The notes beneath the pieces are model-generated. The model did no database searches and was not told where the DNA came from. It was given only the letters and a program-made list of their open reading frames with translations. From Campylorhamphus procurvoides (taxonomy: Eukaryota > Chordata > Aves > Passeriformes > Dendrocolaptidae): a stretch of DNA of 64,000 nucleotides. Position numbers and translations under genes: made by a program. Positions 46,601-59,747 of this stretch are shown piece after piece (the stretch's first letter is position 1; each line of letters begins with the position of its first letter). The stretch is taken from contig WBMV01004890.1 in NCBI GenBank assembly GCA_013396655.1, positions 128,273 to 192,272 on the forward strand, read 5' to 3'.

Positions 46601-48395
46601 GCGCAGCGGCCCCGGCGCTCTGCAGAGCATTACAAAGGAACCAGATCAAAGTTGTGTCTTACAAAAAAATGAAATCTGAAGTTTGAAAAGCAACAGCAGC
46701 CTGTCACTTGTAGGCTTAAAGACGACTTCTGCATGCTCCAGCTATCAGGGAATTTATGATTACAGTCTGGCTTTTAAAAGCTGATGAAAAAACCCGACGC
46801 TCTTTAGTGCTCCTTGCCTTTGCAAATCTGTATCTTCTTCCCTGTGCATTCATCCTCCCACGCCAGAGGAAGAAGGGAAATAAATAAAAATGTAACTAAA
46901 AGTACAGATAAGGGCTCTTCTCTTTTCTTCTAAGGCATTCAATTCCATTTTAGGACTCCGCAGAGATAATTTTATGTGGAGCTTCAGCAATTATTGTGAA
47001 GTATTAAAGAACAGTTACAAAACCTAAATCCAAGATTTAGCAGTCTGAGTTTCCAGTTTCTCACTCCTTTGCCTTTAACCAAGGACAAGCTACTTCTCAG
47101 GCAGGACTAAGGTACAGAGGACGCTTTAATTGCAACCAGTAATTTAGATCACAGGATACAGCAAGGTGGGGGAGAGAATCTAGGAAGGAAGTTGAAATAC
47201 AGGAAATAAAATGTTCGCCTTAGGAGGCAAATAAAGACTCGATAGGCTAAATATTGTGGCTGTATTGCCCTATCGCCACCCTAAGCTTCTTAGGAAAGGC
47301 TTTCAGACAACAGGATGAAACCACTGTGTTCCAAGGAAACTGCAGAACGAGTCCCTCAGGATTTGATCTCACTGTGCATCTCCAAACCAGCCCTCCCAGC
47401 TCCTCCTTCCCAACGGAGGCAAGGCTGTGCTCGCTCCTTGCCCCAGTGTAATACTGGATTTTGTCCACTGGTTACAGATCTAAAATTAAAACTGCAAAAA
47501 TCCAATCCTGACCAACAATAAAGTCAAATCCTGCCGAAAAACAATGCATGTCTTCCCTAGAATAAGACCACAAACCTCATTTACTTAAGAGCTCAAAGCA
47601 TAAGAAAGTAAATAAAATAAAAAAGAAAATGTGGGCAATGTCTGCACATCAATTAACAGGACACTTGGATCATCTTCCTGAAGTAAAATGAATGTTGCAG
47701 AACATTTTGTGGCATATCTAACAATAACAGGTATCTGTCTAGATTAATTTCAATATATCAGTCTGAATTTATACCATAACATAGTAGGTTTTGTTTTGTT
47801 TTTATAAATGATGACATGATTCCTTTTGATCCTTATCCATCACGCAAGGCTGACATTAAATAGGGGCATTTTTTATAAAATACACAGGATATTTGGCTGC
47901 ATTAATTGTGACTGAACAAGAGCCTCACTGATCTGGAGCAGCCGGGCTCCATCAGCCATCCAGGAGCTGCTGGAGTGACTTAAGCTACAGAACCAGGGCA
48001 AACCCAGCATCCCGTGTGCATTTTGGGTATCAGGGTACACTGCTCCCACCCACAAGCCACACTCATCTCCATGTCCTGGCCTCTGTCAGACAATACTCCA
48101 GAGAACTATTTTTAATGTTTTACTGGAGGGACAGAATCAAAGCAGGGATGTGCTGAACAACCACGTGTTTATCCCCAAAATGAGTGGGATTCAAGTCCTC
48201 ATCCCTGGCTCTTTGACCCTCCAAATGTGCTCTCCCTGGGGCACAGGTACAGAGGGCTGATAATGCATCTCCTTCTCCCACTTAAACTGAGAGCTGGGGA
48301 AGCTTCAGCAAGAGGCTGACTGGCAAGAGCTTTCCACTCTGCTAATTGGCTTCTTAGGCTGAAATGACATCTATGTTTGATACAAGTGATTTTAC

Positions 48396-48418
48396 ATATA
48401 TATATATATATATATATA
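48396..48418 (+). repeat. (AT)n microsatellite
   Basis: Eleven and a half AT units, followed by a short TG-rich stretch (TGTGTGTGTATT). Confidence 0.92.
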
Positions 48419-48540
48419 AATGTGTGTGTATTTGGGTAAGGGGATGAACACACAGACACGTGGCAGTGCCAGCTCCCAGCTCTCTGCTTTCCTTGGAGAC
48501 TGACCCAAGGAAATTTGGGTGGGCAGAGAGGGGACACGCT

Positions 48541-48576
48541 GTGGGTCCCTGCCCCACTGTGGGTCCCTGCCCCACT
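48541..48576 (+). repeat. 18-bp perfect tandem duplication
   Basis: GTGGGTCCCTGCCCCACT occurs twice back to back with no difference, which suggests recent slippage. Confidence 0.9.
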
Positions 48577-51500
48577 GTTTCCTTTCCCTGGGAAGGCAGG
48601 CAGGGCTGCTGGGAGAGGTTCTTCCCACAAGGGGCCATACAACTACCATGTCACAGATGGAGAAGCAGCAGCGAACCCCCAACATCACCCCGAGTGAGGG
48701 ACCATCGGTCCCTGCCTGCAGCCCAGGGTGAGTTAACACACAGCCAAAAGCACGTCCTGGTGTTCCAGCAGTGCTGACACCCACCCAGCAGGGCTGCCAG
48801 CCCAGAGCAGCCCCCTCACCCACGGCCTTCGTGGAACAAATTACTTCCAAATGCCTGGCTCCGAGGAGCAGGGAGAGAGGGAAGGCCAGGTTTGTACCTG
48901 GGTCTGCTCGCAGCCCAAAGCAGGCAGCGGCTCCGCTTGAGAACGCCACCACCGCCTGCAAACGATCAAATTAATCCCAGGATTTCAACAGCTTTTCTTC
49001 ATTATTTTTTGTCTCAACCAAACCACAAATTTACTTAATGACTAAAGCAGGCGAGCGAGCGCTTTGTTTTCCAGGCGGCAGGAACGTTTCTAACGGGATC
49101 CAGGTTTTCGGAACACACGTTTACCCAACGTCAGGCGAGATGCGTTTGATGCTTTTTTTAACTCCCCCAAACCTGCCAGCACCGTGGTCGGGGCATCTCC
49201 AAGCCCTGAGCCCGAGGAGAGGCGCTGAGCGGGGTGAGGAGGAATACAATAAGAACACTGTGTTCCAGGAATGATTGAATAAAGGCAAGAGCATGCTTTT
49301 GGCCAGCAGGATTCAGCGCTGGAACTCCGTCTGCCGCTTTTCTTCTCCGTCTGAAGCGACGTTGTTTGTCCACGCTTCTCTGAAATGGAAAGTATTTCCT
49401 CTTGCTTGCTCGTTCCAAGGAAAGATCTGAGGAGGCCTGGTATAACCAGGCAGAACTGGGGATTCTCCAGTGACTCCACTCTTCTTTGCCAAAATTTCTG
49501 CTCAACAAGAAAGGGCTTACAAGAAAGAAATTACGAGCAGATTTTTCTGCAAGCTCCGTAACTTAAGACCAGAGCCTGCAGAATGAGTAAGTTTTTGGAC
49601 GCAAACAAAGCATCCAGCTTTGGCCAATGACTCCAGATCATTCCCTTCCTTCCTAAATACCTCCAGTGCCTCTGGAGTGTTCAAAAACGTGGGGCAGGGT
49701 GGGGACACCTCCAGGTATGTGAATCACACTGGGGAATGGGAGCCACTGGAAACCAAGGGCTAAATAAGACTACAGGGGATCAATCCTTCCTTAGATCCCC
49801 AAAGGGCATTGACCCAGCACTACAATCCATTTGTGCCTTGCTTTCAGGGATAAATTTCCTAATAGTTACATCACAACAGTGATGTTACTGATGGCTGCAA
49901 TGAAAGGGGAAGATATGCAACTCAGGGGGGGTTCTGTTTTACAAAAACCACTTGCAGCTTTGACATTAAACCACTTGCCTGTACCACTGGGCCGTGTAAC
50001 ACAAGCAGAGCTGCATGACCACAGACTTGCTAGTCTTGCTTAAATCCCCTTCGAAACAATGGTGCGCAACTCGATACTCGTTACCAATTTATTGCCAACA
50101 AACTTGGTATTTTAATGAAATTACAAATTTGAGTGGCAGAAGAAACCAGCTGAGGTAATATTTTGAACACCTACGAGGCACCTGACTTAGCACCTCAAAA
50201 CAACACAGGTTTGCTCAGGAACACCTTTGACAAAGCCCTACTAATGATGAGGTGGGCAGAATTAGCAGTAATCCTGAACAAAATAAAAGACTTTATTTCA
50301 CTGATTAAGGTCTGGCTCACAAGGCACATGAAGAGAAGAGGTCTGCCTCCAAGCAGAAGCCCTCGCAGGTGTCTTAACTCCTACAGAAATGATCCAAGAA
50401 ATTTCCCCCATTGAACAAGCACCTTTGAGGTGAATGAACTCTGACCTTAGCTGGTAACAAAACCAAAAACGTGGAGGGCTGGCAAGACCTGGCAGAGATA
50501 AAGCTGAGAGTCAGGATTTAATAGTGCTCCCAGAGGGGAGATTCAGCTGATTAGAAACATCCTAATCTTCCCTCTCAGTGTATATTAAAGGTCAAGAAGT
50601 GGGATCAGATATTGGCAGCACATGAAAAAACAACCCAGTCGAGCAAAAGACCTTCACAAAGACGTTTCATACCTTCGCATTAAAAATTCCTGCAAAGCCT
50701 TATTTAACTTTACTTCTATCTTGGGAACACATTCAAGTTTAAAGTCAAGAGACCATTAGATCGGGACAGAAAAGAAGTGCCCCCGCAGAAGACTTCTGCC
50801 TCCAATCAGTACTTTATAATGAGCAGGAGTTCATAAGCATCAGCTGACTGCAACCATGACAGATAAGCAGGTCTCAGAAGTACAGCACCATGAAACAGAG
50901 CTTCTCGAGCTGTCCTCTGGAGGCTCACAGGCTCCCCAAATGGGGTCATTAAAGGATACTTGTTGGATCATGTTAACAAACGGCGGGCTGTCTCAACAAC
51001 AACATACTGGCAAGCTGCAAAAAGCTTTTAAACTTGCTCTATTATTTATTGCTCGGCTCTGAAGAGATGTCAGCATCACAGTAGAAGTATAAATTCTAAC
51101 TCAGTCTCCTGGTCTCTACTGGGAGCTTGTAATCTGACATTCCCTTCCCAGCTCAAGCCGACCTGGCCAATACAATAGAGGGATGGGGGCAAGAGGAGGG
51201 TGGACTGAGTCATGTTGTCCTTGTGACAAGGTCCACTGGAGGTTGACAGCAATGACAAATCCTCCAGAGAACTGTAATAACAACCACTAGAAGGAATGTA
51301 AAACGCAGGAACTGTGTCTAAGGGAGACAGATGCCGATCTTTCCTTTTCTAGAAAGGCTTATTTTCTTCCTCTTTTAAGAATTTAGCAGTCTAACACCAA
51401 ATAACTCGCTGCTGTCCCCAGAAAATAGGCATACAGAGAGAAGTCAGTCTTGTGAAGCTGCTACAGACAGCACTCCTTTTAAATGAAGATTAAAGTAACT

Positions 51501-54500
51501 TTTCCTTAGATGGTGAGAATGAAATTTTCTTTCACAATCCTAGTTTTGGGACAGTCACCAAACCTTGCATCTCCAGCCAGACCCGGAAGTCAAACCATCA
51601 ACTTCTGCATTGATGTCGCACAAAGTCATATTTTAAAAGGGTGAATGAAATCAGTGGATTCAGTTTCCCATTTCTCCTGGCTGTTCCTTACAAATGGATC
51701 TAAATTTGGTGGCTGATTGGCAGACCCAGAGCAAAGAATTGAGCAGTGGGAAAGCTGGAGCCCTGCATCCAAAGGCAGGTGGCTCAACAAGCCCTATTTA
51801 CTGCAAATACCTTGGCTGTGACTAGAAGGACCACTTTAGGCATCATCCTCTGCTCCTGAGGGTGACACATCTCCAGGGGCATTCACTAAACAATCCAAGG
51901 TACAAGAACCAGTTCACCTCATTGAAACAGGTGGAGAAACAGCTAAGGGAGGCAAAGAGGGGAAAAAAATTAGGAAGGCTGCTCACAGACAAATTGCACA
52001 GGAGCTCCCAAGGTTGTTCCTGGGACACAGCAACACCAGAAGGTCCAGCTAAATGCCAGACCAGAGGGATGAAACACCTTTTAGTGTGGCATGAGGGCAT
52101 TAGGGCAGTGTTAGGGAGGCTTGCATAGGTGATCTGCCCCATTACCAGGTTTAACCACTGCTCGGGCAAATCCTGTGCTTGAGTTTACTTGGGGCACTTT
52201 ACAGCAAGTGAAACTTGACTTCAAGAACTGTGCTGGGGTTTATTGTTATTTCTGCCTCCTGTTTTGGTTCTCATCCATTAGAACAGGCAGATATATGGGC
52301 TTTTACCTTTATTACGCAAATTCCCCAGTATCTTTTCATCTGGTATGCATTACTGAGGGCATATATATGAAGTATCATGTCCATTTAAAGTCCTACAAAG
52401 GAGCTGTATGAATTCTTGTTCCATTTCTATGTATCTTTATACAATTAAAACCAGTTGACAGCTCCACATAGGAAAAAAGAGTGAAAATGCAAGCAATGTG
52501 CTTTTTGTTCTAAATAAATTAGCCACTGTTCAGACAAAAGACGACTGTGTTTGTTCTTGTCCCCTCAGTTTCTTAAAGACAGAAGGCTGAGTGACCAAAC
52601 TGTTTCTGTATCTGATGCCTCTTTATTCCCTTTCAAAATTCTGAGTACAAGGTACTTGCTGACACCCCACTAAATTCAACAGGGGAGGAGGCCCCAAAGA
52701 CACTGTGATAATTAGTGAAACTGGGGAGGTGTGGAGAGACTCATAAGTACTCTGGGTAACAGATCTCAGTGGAAAATCTACACAGAGAGATCTCACAATC
52801 CCCTCAAATGCTCCAGCTCCAGCTGACAACTTCCCTGACACTGGATACAGCACAGCTCCATTGCAAAAGCCACAGTGGTGGAGGTATGGTTTAATTCTGC
52901 ATTTTGGATGGCAGTGAGTGGGCCTAAAATCATCTCCAGTTGACAGGATGTGTTGCTGCTACCATTCGCTAATTCTACAGCAGGAGCAGAGCACTAGAGC
53001 TGGTCTGACCCACTGCCACACCCTGCAATCATCCCAACTAGAAAGGAAATCCCATAGATGAAGGAAAAGGCTGTTTTCTGTGTATGGCCTGGAGCACAAG
53101 AGCTGTGAAACGCTGGAGCCCATCTGTGTGACACAAACACACCATCTGTTTCAGAGTGCACTTGGGCCACACCATACAGACAGGATTTCGTTGACCAAGC
53201 AGGTAATACAAAAATGCCTCGCTGCTTTAGATGTTTTCTCCTTAAGACAGTGGAGAAAAGCAATCTACAATTGTGAAAAAGAATTATCTTCTACTTATCT
53301 ATTTAGTGCTGATGCATCACACTATTTGTTACTGACCTTGCACTCCTCTCTGCAGAATTCATCTGCTCAGGGCACAGGATAAATTGATAGGTATCCTTAT
53401 TTTTGCCCCTTTTTGTACATCTCCATCACCGAAATCTCATGCTGAATGCAACATTATTCACTTGGCTGGAAATTCCTCTGTGACAATTTTCACAAGTGAA
53501 TCTTGTATTTATCTGTGTTGCTGTTCTGGAGGAAGGAAAGCCCATTATCCTCTTATGCACAACAAGCCAACTGCAATGCTGAAACTGTCAGAACTTCCTC
53601 AAGACGTGGGTGCTCAATTTGAAATGCTCTGGGCCTAATACTCAGCATTTTTTAAGACTTCTGCCTCGATGCATGCTCAGCACATCAGTCTGATCTGGGT
53701 GTTAAGTAGCAGACAGAAAGCTGAGGCCCAGAGGACGACTCTCTCCCAGGGAGAAGAGCTGTCTCCTAGCATGGTTTCAGCAGAAACCAGCACAGAAACA
53801 CCTCTGTTTTCCTGCTTGCACCTTCTGCCTCTTCCACTGCAAGGCCTTTTAGTGCTGCAAGAGGTAATGCAGGTGCCCTGGGCACTTCCCTTCCTGCCTT
53901 CTCTGCTGGCTCCCCTGGCATGAACCACCCCATGCACTGAACAAGCACAAAGTTAGCCCTTAGAAAAGACTATTCAGATATCAGTAAGTAGTTACAGGAG
54001 CAGAGAAGGTTATGAAATGCCATGTGATATCACCGTGCATCAGACTATGGAGACTATTCTGTGTGTCTACATGGGGAAAGTCCCCAGTTCCTCTCCTGGA
54101 TCAGCTCTATGGGCTCACCATAGCCAGGGCCAGCTCACAGCCCTCCCCTCAGAAGCAAACAGGGGTTTTCTCCTCTAACCAGCCATTCATTTGCACAAAA
54201 GGGAATTTTACCCCGTTACCACAACTGGCTGAGCTGTGGGGGTCAGCAGTACCTTCCTCCAGCCCAACAGGCTGGCACTAAGGCTGGGAAGTTTCAGCTA
54301 CAGCACCTGAAAACTCTGGGCAGCATTGCAAAATCACTTTCCAGTTTCCATACCCTGGACAGCCTCATCTCTCGCTAGCTCCAAGCACCTTTCACTGTTG
54401 GAGGAGCTCCCCCTCCTCTCCTCCTTCCCTATCAGTGCCCAAACCCCCTTTTTTTTGGCTGAGCACCTTTTCTGGAGGATGTGAGAAAAGAGCTGGCTCC

Positions 54501-57500
54501 CCTAAAGACAAGTGCCGGAGACTCCACGATCAGAAGCAGCAGCAACAGGAATTGCAGTTTCCAGTCCCTGAAGTCTTAGCCATGAGCACCATCAGAGCAA
54601 ATACACTTTTCAGATCCTATAACTGCCAGAATTTTAAACCATCTACTACAGAGCCTGTGCTGTTGTCACAAGCTTACAATTCAATCATATTGGATGGATT
54701 CTCACACGGACAGCAAAATGTATGTTCAAGCTGCCAATATCCCTCCCACCTCCAGCAACCCACTTGCCAAATGATACATCCCTGCTTCAAAGTGGGAAAA
54801 CTGGAAGGTTATCAACATAAAGTAAATTGTAAGACTCTGACATGAGCAAAACAATGTAATTTCCTCCCCCTCTGTTTTCACTAAAATTTGCCAAAATAAT
54901 TCAGCCTTAGGCAGAACCTCAGCGTGGAAGAACACCAAACAACACAGTCTGATAAAGATATGAGCAACTACAACAAAGTTTTATATAATGGGAAATGTTG
55001 GGCAACCGTGACTACAGCCATGGCTGCCAGCTCTGCTATAGAGTAAATGAGCAGTGTTTTAACATCCCTGTTAACCCCTCTCCAAAACGATGAGCGAGTC
55101 TGTAAGGTGACTCATAATATCCTTGGCACACATTCTGATCTCAAAGCTGATGAAAGCACCCGTCCCTGAAGCTGTGTGTGAAAACTGTGGATGAATTAAT
55201 CAAAACATGCAGGAGCTTGTGACACCGATGCCTGAGCCTGCACATCTGCAGCTGCAGCGGTGACACTCCTGTGTGACACGATGTGACAGCTGAGAGACTT
55301 GGCTGCCAACCTTTGCTGCCAGCACCTTGTCACATCCAGGGAAGAGAGAACAGCATTTGCCAGTGGTTCTTATTCTAGGAGTGATCTTTGTGGGCTATGT
55401 CTTCATCCACAGTGTGATGTAGAACTCACGCTGTGAATAAGGCAGTGAGGAGACTCCTCTGTTGTGTGTGCATCTTGTTAACGTGCAATGGCATCATCTT
55501 CTCGCTCAAGATGAGAACAGACATCTGTGTATTCTGCAGATGTGTTTGCAGCTTGAAGCAACTAATAAAGGAATTTATGAATTCCACTGTTGGTGACTTG
55601 GTGACATGGATTCTCCATGTGCAGGACCATTTTGTTCCTTGCCTGTGGGATTGCCTGCTGAAGGGCTGTAATGTCTGACCTTCAAGCCTTCAACTTCACA
55701 GCTTCTCAATCTTGCCACTGAAGTCTATGTCAGTATGTGTGAGCAATCAGAATAATTAATCAGGTTGCTTTCCCCAGAAGTAAGGAAGAGGGCTTTCCCA
55801 AGCAGCTACTTCCCAACACTAACCTTGCGAATCCTACCCCTGCTCTGCAGGGTGTATTATCTGGAAAAAATTAGGCAACAGGTTGAGGCAAAGAAATACC
55901 TGCACAATTCCTTGACTGGGGCCAACCCCAAGAGATGAGGAGGCTATGCATGTCTGCAAGAGGCTGTTCTGGGACCAGCAAGAAGAATCCTCATTCACTG
56001 TTGGAAATGAAGGTGCACTCAACAGAAAGTTTAGGGGATTTTATTTTCTGCTGCAAACAGAGAAGATCCAGGGCCACAACAGCTCTCAGGACACTGCTCA
56101 CAAAGACTTGGACTTCATTTCTGGGGAGAATGCCACTGCTGAGGAAGACTTCTGTCCCCCTGGTAGTCTAAGGCAAGTTCACAAAGTGACAAAACTCTAT
56201 AGTGACCTTCAGTGAAAAGTGGTAAGAATCCAGAGGAGTGAATACATCCCCAAAATGGTGCCTGCTCGAGTCTTGGAGAGGAGACGTTTCCATCAGTCCT
56301 AATGAGGACACCAAGGACCATGATTTGATCAGCAGGAGAGGATGTGCTGGTGATCATCAGACCCCAGAACATCCCTTCTGGTCCTGATCAACACCACTTT
56401 CCCAAGTGACAAGGACTAGCAGGCCAAGGTCACCTGCCTGGCTGAAATTCAGCCCGGGAGGGATGACTGAATAGTGGTAAGAGACAGGGCTCTTCAAACA
56501 GAAGTCTGAAACGTGTGGAACTGCTAGTTCTAGAGCAAGAAAAGATTTTGACCCAGTTTCAGATTTTAAGTCCATCTCCTAAACAAAAGCAGCTGAAGTT
56601 TAAATGAGCCAATTCTGCAGATCATTATGTTGCTATTACACAATTCCTTCTAATCCCTGAAGTGTGGAAGATGTGCCAACGCCAACCCAGGCACATCTTT
56701 GTCATTTCAGCTGGACTTCCATCCTTTCCACTAAAGATTTCATTCTGCTAAACCATTCTTGATGAATGCCAAACACTAAAATCTCCCAAATATTTATTGT
56801 AATTTCTTTGGCCACACTATCACAAGTGCCTAAATTCCCCTTCTCAGTTGGAGAGCTATCTAGACCAGAGGTCTCCAAATCTTTCAGCCAAATAAACATC
56901 ACAAAGGCTCATGAGCCCCTATGAGTAGTAAGGGAGAGATTGTTTGTGCCACAAAAGGAACAAAAATGACCAGCCATCCCCTGCTGGCTATTCTCCTCCC
57001 CTAAGAACTTGGTCTAATCCCCTCTACCCTAGAGTCCTTAAAAAACAATGTGCCAAGGAAAGCGAGTAACTGCTCTGCATACTGATTCCCCCCAGCTTGG
57101 ACGTGGCTCGTGGGGGACCACTGCCAGCCAACTGCAAGGAGCAGCCCCCTCTGAGCTGCTGTGCTAAGGCAGAGGTTGCTTTTCATCCTTCTGTCTTCAG
57201 GACTGCCCAAAGAAGCTGTCGGGACTGGCTGCAGCTCCCCTGGGATCCTACAGCAGCAGAGCTCTTCCCACATCGCCTCTGGGTCTCCTAAACCCAGCAG
57301 CTCAAAGGGCTGTGGAGCCTGCAGCCACTCTTGGACCCTCCCTGAGACAGCCTGAGAAGCAATTCGGGCTCGTCCAAATGTTTTGGGGAGAAGAGGATGC
57401 AGTTCAAGGAGCACACTCCAATCTCTCTTCCAAGGGCTGCTAACACAGCACCCTTCACATGGGGAGGTACACACGCTCTCTGACTGCTGTCCCTGAAAGC

Positions 57501-59710
57501 AGCCACAATGGGAAAGGTAACATTACAAACCTATAAAAATAAGGTTTTACTGCTGCTGACTAGCTGGGACATGGAGAACATGTGTTGCAGGGAACATAGC
57601 ATGATTTTATTAGCAAACACAAAGCCATTCATGCAGAGTGGCCCAATGGGGTGGGTTGAATTAAGAGAACAATAGCAGTTCATCAGATGGCCCTTTCTTT
57701 CACATATGTCTTCAACTTACTGCCCTAGCAAATACTTCAAGCAACTTGGAAATACATCTTCATTCAAAGAGACTCACGTTATTAACACATTAGATTAAAA
57801 TCAAAATAATGGAGAACATAACCTATTCCTGATGCTGTTCATTAAAAGACTAAATCTAAACCATCAGCACTCAGCCAGCCTCCTTCTTTTGGAAACTCAC
57901 TTGTGATCAAGTGACTATTTGCCTGATTTAGACCAAGGCAGCACTTTGCAGCTCTCCTGAGACTAAATGGGATGGTCTTTCAGCACTGAACACTGCCCAA
58001 GTGTGTGGGTCAGAGCAGAGCTGTGCACCCCACGAGCTGGCCAGGGGAAGATGTACTCAGGCTCAGGCCAATCTGAAAGGAGAAAACCCCACCCCGTTGC
58101 GTCAGAGGCTAATGCTAACCACGTTTCACATTCAATCATGGATTCCACTTCCCCAAATAACAAAACAATAGACACCAAAGAGGAAAAGTGGAAACTGCTG
58201 CTTGGGGAAGCTTGCCATGACATGCTGGCTGGAAGTGTGCTGGGACTAAATCCTGCTGCAGCCAGGCTGGGGCTCAGCACACCAAGGGAGCCCGCAGGGA
58301 AGGCGAGGTTGGCTTTGCCATTCAGAGCTGCCTGCTGGCCCATCTGCCTCCCCCCCGTTCATCTCCAGCTCTCCTTGCAGTGCCCACTCAATTCATGGTA
58401 TTTGTGCTGCTCTCTCACCCCAGGGTGGGAGGGATGAGAAGAGCTGGGGAAGTCTGGAGATGCTCTTGGGAAGGAGAGACTTCAAAAGTCACACAGCAGG
58501 CTCTGGCTCTGGCTGTCCTTGTGATGGGCACCCCTGTAGAGACTTCAGGATCTAGAGCTGCCTTGGTCTTGTTTTATGCCTAACCGTTTTTAAGACTTGT
58601 ACTTTGCAAAACAACAAGGTAGGTGAGCAGAGATGCTGCTGGTTTAGGAACAGCTGGCCCTGCTGTTCATGGCTTAAATTACAGATTTGCCACAGGACAC
58701 CAGTACAAAATGATAAGGCAGCATCGCCCTGGCTTAACCTTTGTCATAGAATTCCTAATCTTCTTCAAGATTAGATTTTTGTTCAGCCCAAGGAGCCAGC
58801 AGACTGCAGGGGGCCAGGCCCACAAACACAAATTAATTACATCAGCTGTAATTCACACCTCTGGATGCGTTTGAAGCTACTCATTAAGTTCTTTTGCATA
58901 AGGCAGTTGGGGAGAAAAAAATCCAGTAGTGTATCACATTGAACTACAGATTTCTGTTGCAGAAGGAGCACTACACAGGTTAAACTCTGATATCCCAGCT
59001 GGTGAATTCAAGCAGACACTGTGTGCGTTTCAGCACAGGTCTGTGTCTATCAGCTTGCAGAGTCCAACCAGACACCTCTGCAATCTGCAGCAGCAGCAAT
59101 AAAACACCCACAAGGAGAGCTCAGCTCTTCATTTCATCAGTCTGCACCTCAGAATTCAGTCCCTGTTCCCCACAAGGGCTCAAAGGCACAGGAGCTTCCC
59201 AGCTGCTGCTGAGGGACATTCCGGCCCACTGTCCAGCCACACCAAAGGAAAGCTGAAACGTCACCAAGGAAGATGCTGTTCCTTGAAGGCTGGAAAATCC
59301 CCCATTCTACCACATTTCCCCCACCAAGCTGAGTAAGCAGGGACCTCCAAACACCACCACTGTGCAAGCAATAAATGAGAAGTGTTTTGGGTATGGTAAC
59401 CTTGAAAGTGTGACCTTGAGGCAAGGAACACACCACTGCCAGCAGGTCTGAGGAGACCGAGCTTGGCATCGCAGCCTCAGCCAGAGGTGACAGACCCGTG
59501 GGCAGGGCAAGGTCAGGGAACTGTGTAGTCACTCCCCATAGGGAAATTGGGAAAGATTTGGTCAATCCCATGCTGGTGCAAGGATAAAGTCATTTTCCTA
59601 TAATTCACTGGAAAGAAACTGCAGAGTGGCTTGGTTTGCTCACAGAAGGACAATTCCTCATTGCACAGGGCGACGGCTGCTACAAGGAGAGACCCTGCCA
59701 TGCCTGAAGT

Positions 59711-59747
59711 GCCATCTGTATGGCAATGCTGAAGCCATACAGATGGC
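59711..59747. repeat. perfect 14-bp inverted repeat with 9-base loop
   Basis: GCCATCTGTATGGC (59711-59724) and GCCATACAGATGGC (59734-59747) are exact reverse complements around AATGCTGAA. Pairing stops at both flanks. It is not next to a splice site or any recognised element. Confidence 0.9.

Noticed and set aside
48392..48961. A 189-codon minus-strand frame.
   Set aside because: It includes an 18-bp tandem duplication and the (AT)n tract, has no domain and no plausible splice partners.
55946..56215. An 89-codon plus-strand frame with protein-like composition ending LRQVHKVTKLYSDLQ.
   Set aside because: Looked at as a possible processed pseudogene or exon. No recognisable parent protein and no flanking splice signals were found; a blastp search would settle it.
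57001..57474. A 157-codon minus-strand frame.
   Set aside because: No similarity to a known family, composition like surrounding intron, no promoter or splice context.
58755..58774. 8-bp inverted repeat CTAATCTT / AAGATTAG with a 4-base loop.
   Set aside because: Hairpins of this size are expected many times by chance in 64 kb.
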